NCBI RefSeq assembly: GCF_026242055.1
Contig: NZ_JAPJDL010000008.1
Span: forward strand, 1-64,000
Direction of reading: 5' to 3'
Length of the DNA: 64,000 bases
From: Lentzea sp. NEAU-D7
Lineage (GTDB): Bacteria; Actinomycetota; Actinomycetes; Mycobacteriales; Pseudonocardiaceae
In this document: positions 1-9,326 of the stretch, piece by piece
Position numbering within the stretch: position 1 is the stretch's first letter
Layout: the number at the start of each line of letters is the position of its first letter
The notes under the pieces: model-generated
Told to the model about the DNA's origin: nothing
The model's database searches: none
What the model saw: only the letters and a program-made list of their open reading frames with translations
Program-made: the position numbers and the translations under genes

Positions 1-211
<211 letters not shown>

Positions 212-385
212 CTACGTCAGCGGATCGGTTGTGTGGCAGGTCGTTCCGCAGAGTTGAACACTGTGGACTGTACAAAGTGGACTATGAACGTTCGGAGGTC
301 GTCGTCGATCCGCGGCACCCAGCTGTCTTCGGCCCGCGCAACCTCCGGAGCAACGACTTGTCTGAGACGTGCCGCGGTGACGGCC

Positions 386-1402
386 TCAGGCCGATGTCGC
401 CGGTGCCGCTCCCGTGCGCGACCGGCTGACGCCCGTGGCGAGGCGGGGCGTGTAGTGCTCGACGAGCTGGTTCTGTTCCGCGGAGCTCAGCTGGAGGTCG
501 AGGGCAGCCACGGCGTCAGTGAGGTGGTGCGGCCTGGTCGCTCCCAGGATCGGGGCGGTGATGCCGGGCTGCTGCGCCACCCACGCCAGGGCCACCTGCG
601 CGCGGGTGACCCCGCGGGACTCCGCGATCGCGGCGACGGCGTCGATGATCGCCTTGTCGGCCGTCGCCGTCGCGTCGTAGAGGCGGCGGGCCGACTCGTC
701 GACACGGCTGCGCGTGGTCTCGGTGTCGGAGGACCGCGTGAGCCGTCCCCGGGCGAGCGGGCTCCACGGGATGACGCCGACCCCCTGGTAACGGCAGAAG
801 GGCAGCACCTCCCTCTCCTCCTCACGCTGCAGGAGGTTGTACTGGTTCTGCATCGACACGAACCTGGTCCAGCCGTGCAGGTCCGCCGCGTGCTGCAGCT
901 CGGCGAACTGCCACGCGGACATGGAGCAGGCGCCGAGGTAGCGGACCTTGCCGGCGCGCACCACGTCGTGGAGGGCGGACATCGTCTCCTCGACGGTGAC
1001 GTCCGGGTCGAACCGGTGCACCTGGTAGAGGTCGACGTAGTCGGTGCCGAGACGGCGCAGGCTCTCGTCGACCTGGGTCAGGATCGCGGTGCGGGACAGG
1101 CCGCCGCCCTTGGGGCCCTGGGTCATGTTGCCGAACACCTTGGTCGCGATGACCACGTCGTCGCGCCGGAGGAACTCGCGCACCAGCTTCCCGACGATCT
1201 CCTCGCTGGCGCCGTGCGAGTACACGTTCGCCGTGTCGAACGTCGTGATGCCGGACTCGACGGCGTGCCGGAACAACGGACGCGCGTCGTCGATCCCCAC
1301 CGCCCACCGGTGGGTGCCACCGCCAGGATCTCCGAAACCCATGCAGCCCAGCACGATCCCGGACACGGTGAGACCGCTCTTCCCCATCCTCACCGATCGC
1401 AC
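386..1402 (-). CDS. Aldo/keto reductase
   Basis: A 338-residue NADPH-dependent oxidoreductase of the aldo/keto reductase superfamily, usual length for the family. The catalytic tetrad is visible: Asp56 and Tyr61 in FDTANVYSHG, Lys88 in VIATKVF and His129 in YQVHR. The C-terminal cofactor region (PILGATRPHHL) is present. The GTG start at 1402 lies inside the end of the ligase-ACP-thioesterase gene (13-base overlap), which implies translational coupling. Substrate cannot be read from sequence; family members reduce aldehydes and ketones, and a carbonyl of the cluster product is a reasonable guess. A second, clearly different aldo/keto reductase sits at 40507-41469. Confidence 0.88.
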   Translation of the reverse strand: MRSVRMGKSGLTVSGIVLGCMGFGDPGGGTHRWAVGIDDARPLFRHAVESGITTFDTANVYSHGASEEIVGKLVREFLRRDDVVIATKVFGNMTQGPKGGGLSRTAILTQVDESLRRLGTDYVDLYQVHRFDPDVTVEETMSALHDVVRAGKVRYLGACSMSAWQFAELQHAADLHGWTRFVSMQNQYNLLQREEEREVLPFCRYQGVGVIPWSPLARGRLTRSSDTETTRSRVDESARRLYDATATADKAIIDAVAAIAESRGVTRAQVALAWVAQQPGITAPILGATRPHHLTDAVAALDLQLSSAEQNQLVEHYTPRLATGVSRSRTGAAPATSA

Positions 1403-3888
1403 GACGCGTCACCTCCCGGAAACCGGCCCAGCCACGCCGCCACGACGTGGCCGGCCGCGGGCAGCATGGTCAGGTGGTCGCCGGACGCCATGGCCGGCTC
1501 GTGGGGTAGCTGCCAGGTTGCGCCGTCGGTCTCGGCCCCCACGTGCAGCACCGGCGTGGCGAGCGGGGAGGGCGTCCAGCTGTCGAGCAGGCGCAGGTAC
1601 GCGCCCGTGGCGGTGAGCCGGGTCAGGCCGACCTCGTCGATGCCGAGCGCCTCCTCGCGTTCCACCGAGCCGGCGAGGGCCGTGGAGGCCTTGTCGCGGA
1701 TGAAGTCCGGCGACGGCCACGACGAGTCCAGGAGCACCACACCGCGCAAGCCGGCTGTCGAGTCGTTCGCGAGCCGTTCCGCGAGCAGGTGTGCGATCCA
1801 GCCGCCGGACGAGTAGCCGCACAGCAGGTAGGGCCTGTTCCCCACGACGGGGGTGAGTGCGGCGAGGTGCGCGGCCACCAGGGCGTCCGCGTCGGCGGGC
1901 ACCGGCTGCCCTTCCGCGAAACCGGGGTGGGCGACGCCGTGCACGTCCGCGACGTCGTCGAAGGCCCTGGCGAACTCGGTGAACTTCGTCGGCGTGGTCA
2001 TGGGAAGCATCGACGAGAAGCAGACCAACGCAACGGGACCAGGCCCGCTCGCGAGCGGAACCACCTGTCCCGCAACCGGATCGCTCGCCGTGAACACCGG
2101 TCGCGACACCGACGCGGCACGGATCATGTCGGCGGCGGCGCGGGGGTCCTTCCGGCAGAGCAGGCGGTAGAGCTGCTCGAACCCGGCGGGCGGTGTGCAC
2201 GGGGCGGCGGCGGTGAGGTGCCGTGTCAACGCGGCCGGGGTCGGGTGGTCGAACACGACGCTGCTGGACAGGGACAGGCCGGTCGCGGCGGCGAGTTCGT
2301 TGCGGAACCGCACGGACGACGCCGAGTCGAGGCCGTAATCGCGGAACGTCTTGTCCGGGTCGATGAGCGCCGCGTTGCCGAGGAGGCGTGACGCGCACTC
2401 GCGCACGACGCGGAGCAGATCCGCGGTGGTCGTGCGCTGTCCCCGAGCGGCGGTGCGGGAGGTGATCAGCTCCGCGAGCCTGCCGCGGCGGATCTTGCCG
2501 GAGGGCGTCAACGGCATCGCGTCGACGGTGACCAGCTCCAGCGGCAGCTTGTAGTCCGCCACACCGGCTTGCCCCAGGGTCGTCACGGCGTCGTCGAGCG
2601 TGAGGCGCGGGTCATCGGTGACAAGACACGGGTATTCGCCGAGCCGGTCGTCGGGCACGCCCACGACCGCGACGCGTCCGAGGTGCGCCAGGAGGTCCTC
2701 GATCTCGCGGGCGACCACCTTGCGGCCGCCGACGTTGATCAGGTCGCCCTCCCTGCCCAGGTGCTCGACCCGTCCGTCGTCGCGGATCCGGGCGAGGTCG
2801 CCGGTGCGCAGCCAGCCGTCGCCGGTGAAGCACGCCCGGGTCAGGTCCGGATCGGCCAGGTAGCCGAGGAACGTCGTGGCGCTGCGGAACTGCAGCTCGC
2901 CGCTCCGCACACGGACCTCGGCACCGGGGAGGGGGTGGCCCACGGTGGACGAGGCGGCCTCGTCGGGGTCGTCCGGCCGCGTCGAGGTGCCGGCGCCGAT
3001 CTCCGACATGCCCCAGGTCACCAGCACGGGGGCGTTCACCGCCGCACGGAGGTCCTCGACCAGGCGAGCCGGCACGGGTGCACCGGAGGTCCGGACGGTG
3101 CGCAGCGCGGGCAGCGACCGTCCGCCGAGCCGGGAGAGGACGTCGTGCAGTTGCGCCGGCACGGCGCAGAGGACGGTGACCGAGACTTCGTCCGCCAGCG
3201 CCAGGAAGTCGTCGGCGTCCCAGCCGGGTAGCAGGGCGACCACCGCACCGCCCAGCAGGCTGAGGTGGACCGAGTGCAGGCCGAACAGGTGGGAGAACGG
3301 GCTCGCGCTGACCACGACGTCGCCGTCGTGCAGGGGACTGGTCGAGGCCAGCGCGGAGGCGTTGGAGAGCAGGCCGTCGTGGCTGTGCAGGCAGATCTTC
3401 GGCCGGGTCGAGGTGGTGCCCGACGACGGCAGGGCCACGAACGGCATGGACGGCGTGACCGCGACGGGACGTGGTGCACCGCCCTCTCCCTCGGCACGGA
3501 TCCGCGCCCATTCCTCCCGGTCGACGACCACCACCGGCCGGGCGAGACCGAGCAGCGCGTCGACCTCGGCGTGGCCCAGGGCCAGGTGCAGGGGCATCAG
3601 GACGGCACCCAGCTGAGCGAGGGCGACGTGCAGGGTGAGGAACTCCCAGCTGTTGGGCAGTTGTGCCGCGACGAGGTCGCCGGGCTTCACACCGCGGTCC
3701 TGGAGTCCTTTCGCGACGGCGGCCGCGTCGGACTCCCACCGCGCCCACGTCCACGAACGGTCACCATCGGTCACGGCGACCGAAGAGGGGCTCGCGGAGG
3801 CCGCGGCGGCGAACAGGGCGGGGAAGGTGAGTCCCTGCTTCTCGCCCGCGGACGGCGTCGGTGTCCGTGCCACCGCGGTGGTGTTCAT
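1390..3888 (-). CDS. Fused acyl-AMP ligase / acyl carrier / thioesterase protein
   Basis: An 832-residue three-domain protein. The first 520 or so residues are an ANL-superfamily adenylating enzyme: phosphate loop SSGTTSTRPK, WGMSE motif, RTGDLARIRDDGR hinge and a terminal LTPSGKIRRG lysine motif. A carrier domain follows with LDSASS as the phosphopantetheine Ser site. The last third is an alpha/beta-hydrolase thioesterase with the nucleophile motif GYSSGG. The start is the ATG at 3888, preceded by GGAG at good spacing; the open frame extends further upstream only by chance. It is downstream of the MIO ammonia-lyase (71-base gap), so the expected substrate is that enzyme's aryl acid (cinnamate or p-coumarate type). 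The protein would adenylate it, tether it and release or transfer it. The ligase more resembles aryl-acid ligases than amino-acid adenylation domains. Salicylate is an alternative substrate. Confidence 0.85.
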   Translation of the reverse strand: MNTTAVARTPTPSAGEKQGLTFPALFAAAASASPSSVAVTDGDRSWTWARWESDAAAVAKGLQDRGVKPGDLVAAQLPNSWEFLTLHVALAQLGAVLMPLHLALGHAEVDALLGLARPVVVVDREEWARIRAEGEGGAPRPVAVTPSMPFVALPSSGTTSTRPKICLHSHDGLLSNASALASTSPLHDGDVVVSASPFSHLFGLHSVHLSLLGGAVVALLPGWDADDFLALADEVSVTVLCAVPAQLHDVLSRLGGRSLPALRTVRTSGAPVPARLVEDLRAAVNAPVLVTWGMSEIGAGTSTRPDDPDEAASSTVGHPLPGAEVRVRSGELQFRSATTFLGYLADPDLTRACFTGDGWLRTGDLARIRDDGRVEHLGREGDLINVGGRKVVAREIEDLLAHLGRVAVVGVPDDRLGEYPCLVTDDPRLTLDDAVTTLGQAGVADYKLPLELVTVDAMPLTPSGKIRRGRLAELITSRTAARGQRTTTADLLRVVRECASRLLGNAALIDPDKTFRDYGLDSASSVRFRNELAAATGLSLSSSVVFDHPTPAALTRHLTAAAPCTPPAGFEQLYRLLCRKDPRAAADMIRAASVSRPVFTASDPVAGQVVPLASGPGPVALVCFSSMLPMTTPTKFTEFARAFDDVADVHGVAHPGFAEGQPVPADADALVAAHLAALTPVVGNRPYLLCGYSSGGWIAHLLAERLANDSTAGLRGVVLLDSSWPSPDFIRDKASTALAGSVEREEALGIDEVGLTRLTATGAYLRLLDSWTPSPLATPVLHVGAETDGATWQLPHEPAMASGDHLTMLPAAGHVVAAWLGRFPGGDASCDR

Positions 3889-3959
3889 CGTCCACTCCGT
3901 TCGGGTCGTGCGCTCTCGGGCGCCGCGTAATGGTCCACTTCGGACACTCCGGTCGCGTC

Positions 3960-5468
3960 TCAGGCGGTGACCCGTTCGGTGACGAACCGGTCGAGCACGT
4001 CCGCCGCGGTGCGGACGTCCACGTCCAGCCCGCGGTCCTCGTCGATCGGCGGGATCTCCTGGGCCAGCGCGTCCACGAGTTCCGCGCACTCGTGCGCGCG
4101 GGCACCGTGGGGACGCAGGTGCGCGGCCTGGCGAAGACCGACCGCGAGACTGCCGTGCAGGATCCGCAGGTTCTGCGCTTGGTCCAGCGCGGTGAGGGCC
4201 GCCTGAGTGCCGAAGGGCACGATGTCCTGGTTGTGCAGGTTCGTCGGAAGGCTCTGGACGCTGGCGGGCACGCACGCCCGGCGCATAGCCGCGACGATCG
4301 CCGTGGTGGCGAGCTGCACGCCTTGGACGCCGTGCTGCCGGCCCGGCCGGGTCGTGAGCATCGGGGGAAGTCCGCTGCTGCGCACGGGGTCGACCAGCAG
4401 GTCGAGCTGGCGTTCGGCGAGGTTGCCCATCTGCGTGGCGGTCATCGAGAGCAGGTCCCCCGCGAACGCGACGGGCTGGCCGAAGAAGTTGCCGCCGTGG
4501 GCCACCACGTCGTCGTCCGGGAAGAACAGGGGGTTGTCGCTGACACCGTTGAGGTCGCGGTCCACCACGTCCGCCGCCCAGGTGAGAGTCGACAGCGCCG
4601 CCCCCATGAGGTGTGGCACGCACCGGATGCTGTAGGGCTCCTGGAGGGGCCGGTCGCCGGTGGGCCTCGTACCCTTCAGATGCGCTCGCAGTGCGGCACC
4701 GACGGTCGCGGCCTCGGGGTGGCCGTACGCGTCGAGCAGCTGGGGCACCAGGAAGGCGGGCTCGGCGCCCAGCAGGTCGGCCAGCGCCGCGGTGAGCAGC
4801 ACGCCGATCCGGTGGGACCGCCGCAGCGACGCCACGGCGAGGCCGGCCGCGGCGCTGGTGACCGAGGTGCCGTTGACCATGGACAGACCGTCCCTGCCGG
4901 TGAGGGTCAGCGGACGCAGGCCCGCCACGGCCAGCGCGTCGGCGGCACTCATCCTCGTGCCTCCCGCCAGCGCGTGGCCGTTGCCGCGCAAGGCCTGCGC
5001 GATGTGGGCCAGGGGAATGAGGTCGCCGCTCGCTCCCACCGAGCCCAGGCCGGGGACGACGGGGGTGAAGTCGGTCCCGAGGGCGGCGCAGAGCGCGTCG
5101 AGCGCCGTCGGCGAGATGCCGGAGACGCCGCGCGCCAGCGACCAGGTGCGCACGAGCATCGTCGCGCGCACGACCTCGGGCGGCAGCTCACGCCCCTGCC
5201 CGGCGGTGAGGTGCTGCAAGGCGTTGTCGCTCTGCGCGGCCTGGTCCTCGCTCCCGTCGTAGGTGACCAGCGGGCCGAACCCGGTCGTCGCCCCGTAGAC
5301 CTCCTTGGTGCCCGACAGCGTTTCCTGCACGAACTGGAACCCGCGGCGCACGCGCCGGTCGAAGTCGTCGTCCCGGGCGATGGCGAGGGGGCGTGCCGAC
5401 GCTTCGAGCATGTCCGTGGTGAGCACCGTGCCGGTGTTCAGAGTTGTCTTCTCCGCCGCCTGAGTCAT
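3960..5468 (-). CDS. MIO-type aromatic ammonia-lyase (tyrosine ammonia-lyase-like)
   Basis: A 502-residue member of the HAL/PAL/TAL family, which removes ammonia from an aromatic amino acid using a self-made MIO cofactor. The MIO triad Ala146-Ser147-Gly148 is in GSVGASGDLIPL, the catalytic loop Tyr58 is in VYGATTGFG, and NQDIVPFG is also present. The selectivity position reads Gln-His-Leu (His86-Leu87). In characterised members His-Leu marks tyrosine use, Phe-Leu phenylalanine and Ser-His histidine, so p-coumarate is the predicted product. MIO aminomutases share the fold, so a beta-tyrosine-forming activity is not excluded. The gene is first in a leftward unit with the ligase-ACP-thioesterase and the aldo/keto reductase, and divergent from an IclR regulator. 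A housekeeping histidine ammonia-lyase seems unlikely from context and residues. Confidence 0.87.
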   Translation of the reverse strand: MTQAAEKTTLNTGTVLTTDMLEASARPLAIARDDDFDRRVRRGFQFVQETLSGTKEVYGATTGFGPLVTYDGSEDQAAQSDNALQHLTAGQGRELPPEVVRATMLVRTWSLARGVSGISPTALDALCAALGTDFTPVVPGLGSVGASGDLIPLAHIAQALRGNGHALAGGTRMSAADALAVAGLRPLTLTGRDGLSMVNGTSVTSAAAGLAVASLRRSHRIGVLLTAALADLLGAEPAFLVPQLLDAYGHPEAATVGAALRAHLKGTRPTGDRPLQEPYSIRCVPHLMGAALSTLTWAADVVDRDLNGVSDNPLFFPDDDVVAHGGNFFGQPVAFAGDLLSMTATQMGNLAERQLDLLVDPVRSSGLPPMLTTRPGRQHGVQGVQLATTAIVAAMRRACVPASVQSLPTNLHNQDIVPFGTQAALTALDQAQNLRILHGSLAVGLRQAAHLRPHGARAHECAELVDALAQEIPPIDEDRGLDVDVRTAADVLDRFVTERVTA

Positions 5469-5892
5469 GAACCCCTCCGCCTTGCTGTGTGGTTATGGAT
5501 CGGCACGCGTCGCTTGTGCACCAGGACCCTAAGAAACGAACGGGTGTCTTCCGACGACATTCCGCTCACCGGAACAGTCCCTCAGTGACCCGTTCCGGTG
5601 TCTGGAACGCCTGCGGTGTCCGGGTTTCCGCCTTCCGCGCGATCCGACGGCCACGAGTCCACATGCGACAGGTGCGCGGGTGCCCCGGGCGAGCAGAGGC
5701 GGTACAGGCAGGCCTGGGGGAGTCCGGCCGAGTGCGGGCCGGTGACGTCACAGCGGGTCCTGGTGGCTGGCTTATCAGTCGATTCGGCTCATCGATAAAT
5801 GACGATCGCGTGTTGATCCGAGCGGAATCGCCTGGTTACGCTCCGCCGCGTTCAATGATTCTTTTTCAGAATCCCGGTCATCGGAGGTGGAG
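5469..5892. promoter_or_regulatory. Divergent intergenic region between ammonia-lyase and IclR genes
   Basis: These 424 bases separate the leftward ammonia-lyase unit from the rightward IclR-type regulator gene. No convincing coding frame or RNA is seen. Base composition drops in the right half (bases 5770-5870, near gattcggctcatcgataaat), as expected for promoters. The arrangement suggests both promoters, and probably the regulator's operator, lie here. No specific operator could be assigned. Confidence 0.45.
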
Positions 5893-6621
5893 ATGACGTC
5901 TGCGCGCGTTTCCTCGGTGAGCACGGCGCTGGTGGACGGGACGTGTTCCGTGGAGAAGACCCAGGGCGCCGTCGAGAAGGCGGTGCTGATCATCCGCTAC
6001 CTGGGGGAGAGGGGCGGGGTCTGTGCCCTGGCCGACATCGCACGGGACCTGCAGCTCGCCAAGACGACCACGCACCGGCTGCTGCGCACCCTGGAGGCGG
6101 AGCAGGCCGTCCGGCGGACGCCCAACGGGTACGAGCTGGGCGACCTGCGGCTCACGGCAGGCCTGACGACCCATGACCACGACCTGCTGCGGCGGCACGC
6201 GCTGAAGGGCATGCTGCGCCTGTACGAGCTGACGCACCTGCTCGTCCAGCTGATGGTCGTGGAGGACAACGAGGTCCGCTGCGTGGAGCAGTTCGAGCCA
6301 CCCGGTGCCGGCCTGCTGTCCCGCCCGATCGACTTCGACCGGTCCTGGTCCGCGCTGGAGACCGCCGCCGGAAAGGCGGTGCTGACGCTGAAGGCGCACC
6401 GGACCTCCCCTGGACGCGCCGCCTCCCGGGTCGCCCACGACGACGGAGTCACCCATCGGGGGCTGCGCACCTGTGCCGTGCCGGTCGTCGCGGACGGTCC
6501 CCTGTTCGCCGCGGTGTCGGTCAGCGGGCCGCAGGCGTTCGTCACGCGGCCGGAGGTCCAGACCGCCTTGGCGCACGTGGGACGCTTGTACGAGCCGTTG
6601 TGCGCCGGTCTGGCCAGCTGA
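5893..6621 (+). CDS. IclR-family transcriptional regulator
   Basis: A 242-residue regulator with an N-terminal winged helix-turn-helix (ALADIARDLQLAKTTTHRLL, about residues 47-66) and a C-terminal effector-binding domain. IclR proteins bind DNA as dimers and respond to small, often aromatic, acids. The ATG at 5893 is chosen because GGAGG lies five bases before it; an in-frame GTG at 5887 overlaps that ribosome site. The effector domain is somewhat short. Divergent orientation from the ammonia-lyase operon makes that operon the likeliest target. A second IclR gene lies at 10468. Confidence 0.85.
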   Translation: MTSARVSSVSTALVDGTCSVEKTQGAVEKAVLIIRYLGERGGVCALADIARDLQLAKTTTHRLLRTLEAEQAVRRTPNGYELGDLRLTAGLTTHDHDLLRRHALKGMLRLYELTHLLVQLMVVEDNEVRCVEQFEPPGAGLLSRPIDFDRSWSALETAAGKAVLTLKAHRTSPGRAASRVAHDDGVTHRGLRTCAVPVVADGPLFAAVSVSGPQAFVTRPEVQTALAHVGRLYEPLCAGLAS

Positions 6622-7075
6622 CGCCGGGCGGGTTCAGCCGAGGTCGTGCAGCACCGCGCCGATGTTTCCGGTGAGGTGCTCGGCCAGGAGGTAGACGGGA
6701 TCCGTCATCCCTGGCGGCCCAGTCGGTCATCGAACTCCGATTGCCCGCGCACGGACTTCCGGCGCAGCGACTCGAGGCGCGCCGCCTCTGCTGTTCGGTG
6801 TGGACCCGCTGGAGCAGATCATCCCGATCGGTAAGTGCTCGTAGAAATAGCGCTCCGACGCCTGCGTGATCGTTGTGTTCTCACTCCTGATCCCCCGTGC
6901 GGGTGAATTTTCGGGCGAGCCGGGCTGATCCCGACGCGTGAGACTGGTAGGTCAAGAACGTTCACTTTGTAGACGGTTGCGATCTCCTTGTCCGTTGACA
7001 TAGAGTCGCAGCCGGATAGCCGAGTGTTACGGCAGTGAGGTTTTTCGCTTCGGCTGGCCCGGCGCTGCAAGGTGA
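6622..7075. other. Non-coding stretch between IclR and first LysR gene
   Basis: About 450 bases with no frame that looks like a real protein. The last 150 bases before the LysR gene are less GC-rich and should hold its promoter. Nothing repeated or strongly palindromic was noticed. Confidence 0.4.
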
Positions 7076-7990
7076 ATGGTGGATACCGTGGGCAACAGGG
7101 TGGAGCTCCGGCACCTGCGTTATTTTGCCGCAGTAGCCGAAACGTGCCACTTCGGTCAGGCCGCGAAACGCCTCAACATCGCCCAGCCCGCGCTGTCGCA
7201 TGCCATCAGGCAGTTGGAGGAAGAGCTCGGCGTCAGCCTGCTGACCCGCACCACGCGGCGGGTGGTGCTCACCGACGCGGGCAGGTTCTTCCTCGACGAG
7301 GCGCTGTACACGCTGAACCGCGTCGACGCCGGGATCAACGGCGCCAGACTGCTCGGCGAGGGCCAGGCCGGCCTGGTGCGCATCGGGCTCACCTGCTCGG
7401 CCACCTTCGCGCACATGCCGTTCCTGATCCAGTCGATCCGGAAGAAGCTGCCCGGTCTCGAGTTCGAGGTCCACTCCGACCTTTCCACCGAGGAGCAGTG
7501 GGTCAAGCTCCGGGAGGAGACCCTCGACCTCGGGGTCGTGCACCCGCCGGTTCACGACGGGGACGAGGACGTGGAGCTGATCCCGATCTGCGAGGAGCCC
7601 CTCGTCGTCGTCCTCCCCGTCGGCCATCCCCTCGCGGAGAAGCAGTCGCTCGACATAGCCGACCTGCAGGACGAGTCCTTCGTCACCGGGGTGAAGCCGG
7701 AGTCCGGCATCGCCAACGCGGTGATGAAGATGTGCCTGAACGCCGGGTTCAGTCTGAAGAAGAAGCACATGGTGTCGAACATGCCGAGCCTCCTCGCGCT
7801 GGTCGCCTCCGGTCTCGGCGTCGGCGTGGTGCCGGACGCCGCCCGGTCGGTTCCCGTCCCCGGCATCGTCTGCCGTCCGCTCAGTGGATCGCCGGTGGTA
7901 CCCGTGGCCCTGGCGTGGCTCAAGTCGAAGCGGTCGCCGGTGATGGCCGGCGTGCTGGAGGCGTTCGAGGGCCTTCTGCCGAAGGCGTAG
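7076..7990 (+). CDS. LysR-family transcriptional regulator (copy 1)
   Basis: A 304-residue LysR-type regulator. The N-terminal helix-turn-helix is clear (HLRYFAAVAE, then FGQAAKRLNIAQPALSHAI), followed by a linker helix and a periplasmic-binding-protein-like effector domain ending in FEGLLPKA. The sequence resembles the BenM/CatM branch, whose members sense aromatic or muconate-type acids. A copy sharing most of its sequence begins 400 bases downstream, so the pair arose by tandem duplication. An ATG at 7076 has AAGG upstream; the GTG at 7091 aligns with the start of copy 2 and is a second possibility. No divergent target gene is attached to this copy. Confidence 0.88.
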   Translation: MVDTVGNRVELRHLRYFAAVAETCHFGQAAKRLNIAQPALSHAIRQLEEELGVSLLTRTTRRVVLTDAGRFFLDEALYTLNRVDAGINGARLLGEGQAGLVRIGLTCSATFAHMPFLIQSIRKKLPGLEFEVHSDLSTEEQWVKLREETLDLGVVHPPVHDGDEDVELIPICEEPLVVVLPVGHPLAEKQSLDIADLQDESFVTGVKPESGIANAVMKMCLNAGFSLKKKHMVSNMPSLLALVASGLGVGVVPDAARSVPVPGIVCRPLSGSPVVPVALAWLKSKRSPVMAGVLEAFEGLLPKA

Positions 7991-8388
7991 CTCCGGGCGC
8001 GGCGGCGGGCCGCACGCCGACGGTGCGAAGCCGTCTCCAATTCGTTGCGGCCTGTGTGTTTGGCTGCGAGAGATTTCTTTCGTGGCCCGCGTCGCCGTAT
8101 TCCGGGACAGCGGAGTGGTGAAGTCCACCGGGTGCAGTGGTCCTGTTCAGGCCTTGGAACTGGGACTCCGCAAATCGGCAGGTGAATGATAGCGCTAACA
8201 TTTTGTGCGGTTGCAGCGGCCGCCAGGAGTGGACATACTGTTGCTGGTCGACAACCGAACGTGATGGCGTGCAGCAGCGCGCACCACAGTGGCGCCAGCG
8301 GTCAGCCACTTCGGATGCGCTCTGTTGTTGCGGTCGTGAGGGCCGAGGTCAACGAGCCGGTCTCGTGGCCGGATGATTGAGGTTCTTC
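7991..8388. other. Non-coding stretch between the two LysR genes
   Basis: About 400 bases without a credible gene. LysR regulators usually bind near their own promoters, so one or both paralogues may act here. An AT-richer patch with aatgatagcgctaacatttt lies at about 8184-8203 and is a candidate promoter or operator area; the assignment is weak. Confidence 0.35.
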
Positions 8389-9315
8389 ATGAGTAACAGG
8401 GTTGAAATCAGGCACCTCAGGTACTTCACCGCAGTTGCTGAAACACGCCATTTCGGTCAGGCCGCCGAAATGCTGAACATGGCCCAGCCGGCCCTGTCGC
8501 ACGCGATTCGGCAGCTGGAGGACGAGCTCGGTGTGTGCCTTCTGGCGCGGTCGACGCGAAGGGTGGAGCTCACCGAGGCGGGAAAGTTCTTCCTCGACGA
8601 GGCCTTGAACACGTTGAACCGGATCGACGCCGGGATCGACGGTGTCCGGCTGCTCGGAGAAGGCCAGTCGGGGCTCCTCCGGATCGCGCTCACGGGATCG
8701 GCCGCCTTGGCGCACATGCCTTTCCTCGTCCAGACGATCCGCGAGAAGCTGCCCGCTCTCGAGTTCGAAGTGCACTCAGACCTGTCCACCGAGGAGCAGT
8801 GCGTCATGCTCCGGGAGGAGACTCTCGACCTCGGGGTCGTGCACCCGCCGGTGCACTGTGACGACGTGGAACTGCTGCCCGTCTTCGACGAGCGGCTGGT
8901 CGTCGTCCTACCGGCCGGCCACCCGCTCACGGAGCGGAGTTCGCTGAGCTTCGGGGAGCTCCGCGACGAGGCTTTCATCACCGAGGTGAAGCCGGAGGCG
9001 GGCATCGCCAAGGCGGTGCTGAAGATGTGCCTGAACGCCGGCTTCAGCCCGAAGCGCAAGCACGTGGTGTCGAACATGCCGACACTCCTCGCTCTGGTCG
9101 CGGCCGGTCTCGGGATCGGTGTCGTGCCGGAGTCGGCCCGTTCGATCCCGTTGCCGGGCATCGCCATCAGGTGCCTCGACGACGCGTTGACCGTGAGCGT
9201 CGCCCTTGCCTGGCACGAGTCGCAGCGTTCGCCGTTGATGGCCAACGTGCTGAAGGCCTTCAATTCCGGCGTTCGGCAGCAGCGGCAATCCGACGACACG
9301 CGGGTGGCCGGCTAG
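8389..9315 (+). CDS. LysR-family transcriptional regulator (copy 2)
   Basis: A 308-residue paralogue of the preceding gene, with the same helix-turn-helix (FGQAAEMLNMAQPALSHAI) and long runs in common through the effector domain, such as FEVHSDLSTEEQ and ETLDLGVVHPPVH. The ATG at 8389 is preferred because GAGG lies six bases before it; the open frame extends to a TTG at 8377 that overlaps this site. Differences cluster in the effector half, so the two may sense different ligands or form heteromers. It ends 11 bases before the convergent acyltransferase gene. Confidence 0.88.
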   Translation: MSNRVEIRHLRYFTAVAETRHFGQAAEMLNMAQPALSHAIRQLEDELGVCLLARSTRRVELTEAGKFFLDEALNTLNRIDAGIDGVRLLGEGQSGLLRIALTGSAALAHMPFLVQTIREKLPALEFEVHSDLSTEEQCVMLREETLDLGVVHPPVHCDDVELLPVFDERLVVVLPAGHPLTERSSLSFGELRDEAFITEVKPEAGIAKAVLKMCLNAGFSPKRKHVVSNMPTLLALVAAGLGIGVVPESARSIPLPGIAIRCLDDALTVSVALAWHESQRSPLMANVLKAFNSGVRQQRQSDDTRVAG

Positions 9316-9326
9316 CTGGGGATCGC

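Noticed and set aside
233-1816. 527-codon plus-strand frame opposite the first aldo/keto reductase
   Set aside because: It runs across a gene boundary and an intergenic region; it is a shadow.
3889-4623. Upstream extension of the ligase-ACP-thioesterase frame
   Set aside because: It overlaps the ammonia-lyase gene; the good ribosome site and normal ligase N-terminus start at 3888.
3861-5588. 575-codon open frame on the plus strand opposite the ammonia-lyase
   Set aside because: It is the mirror of a well-identified gene, has no recognisable domain and reflects high-GC codon structure.
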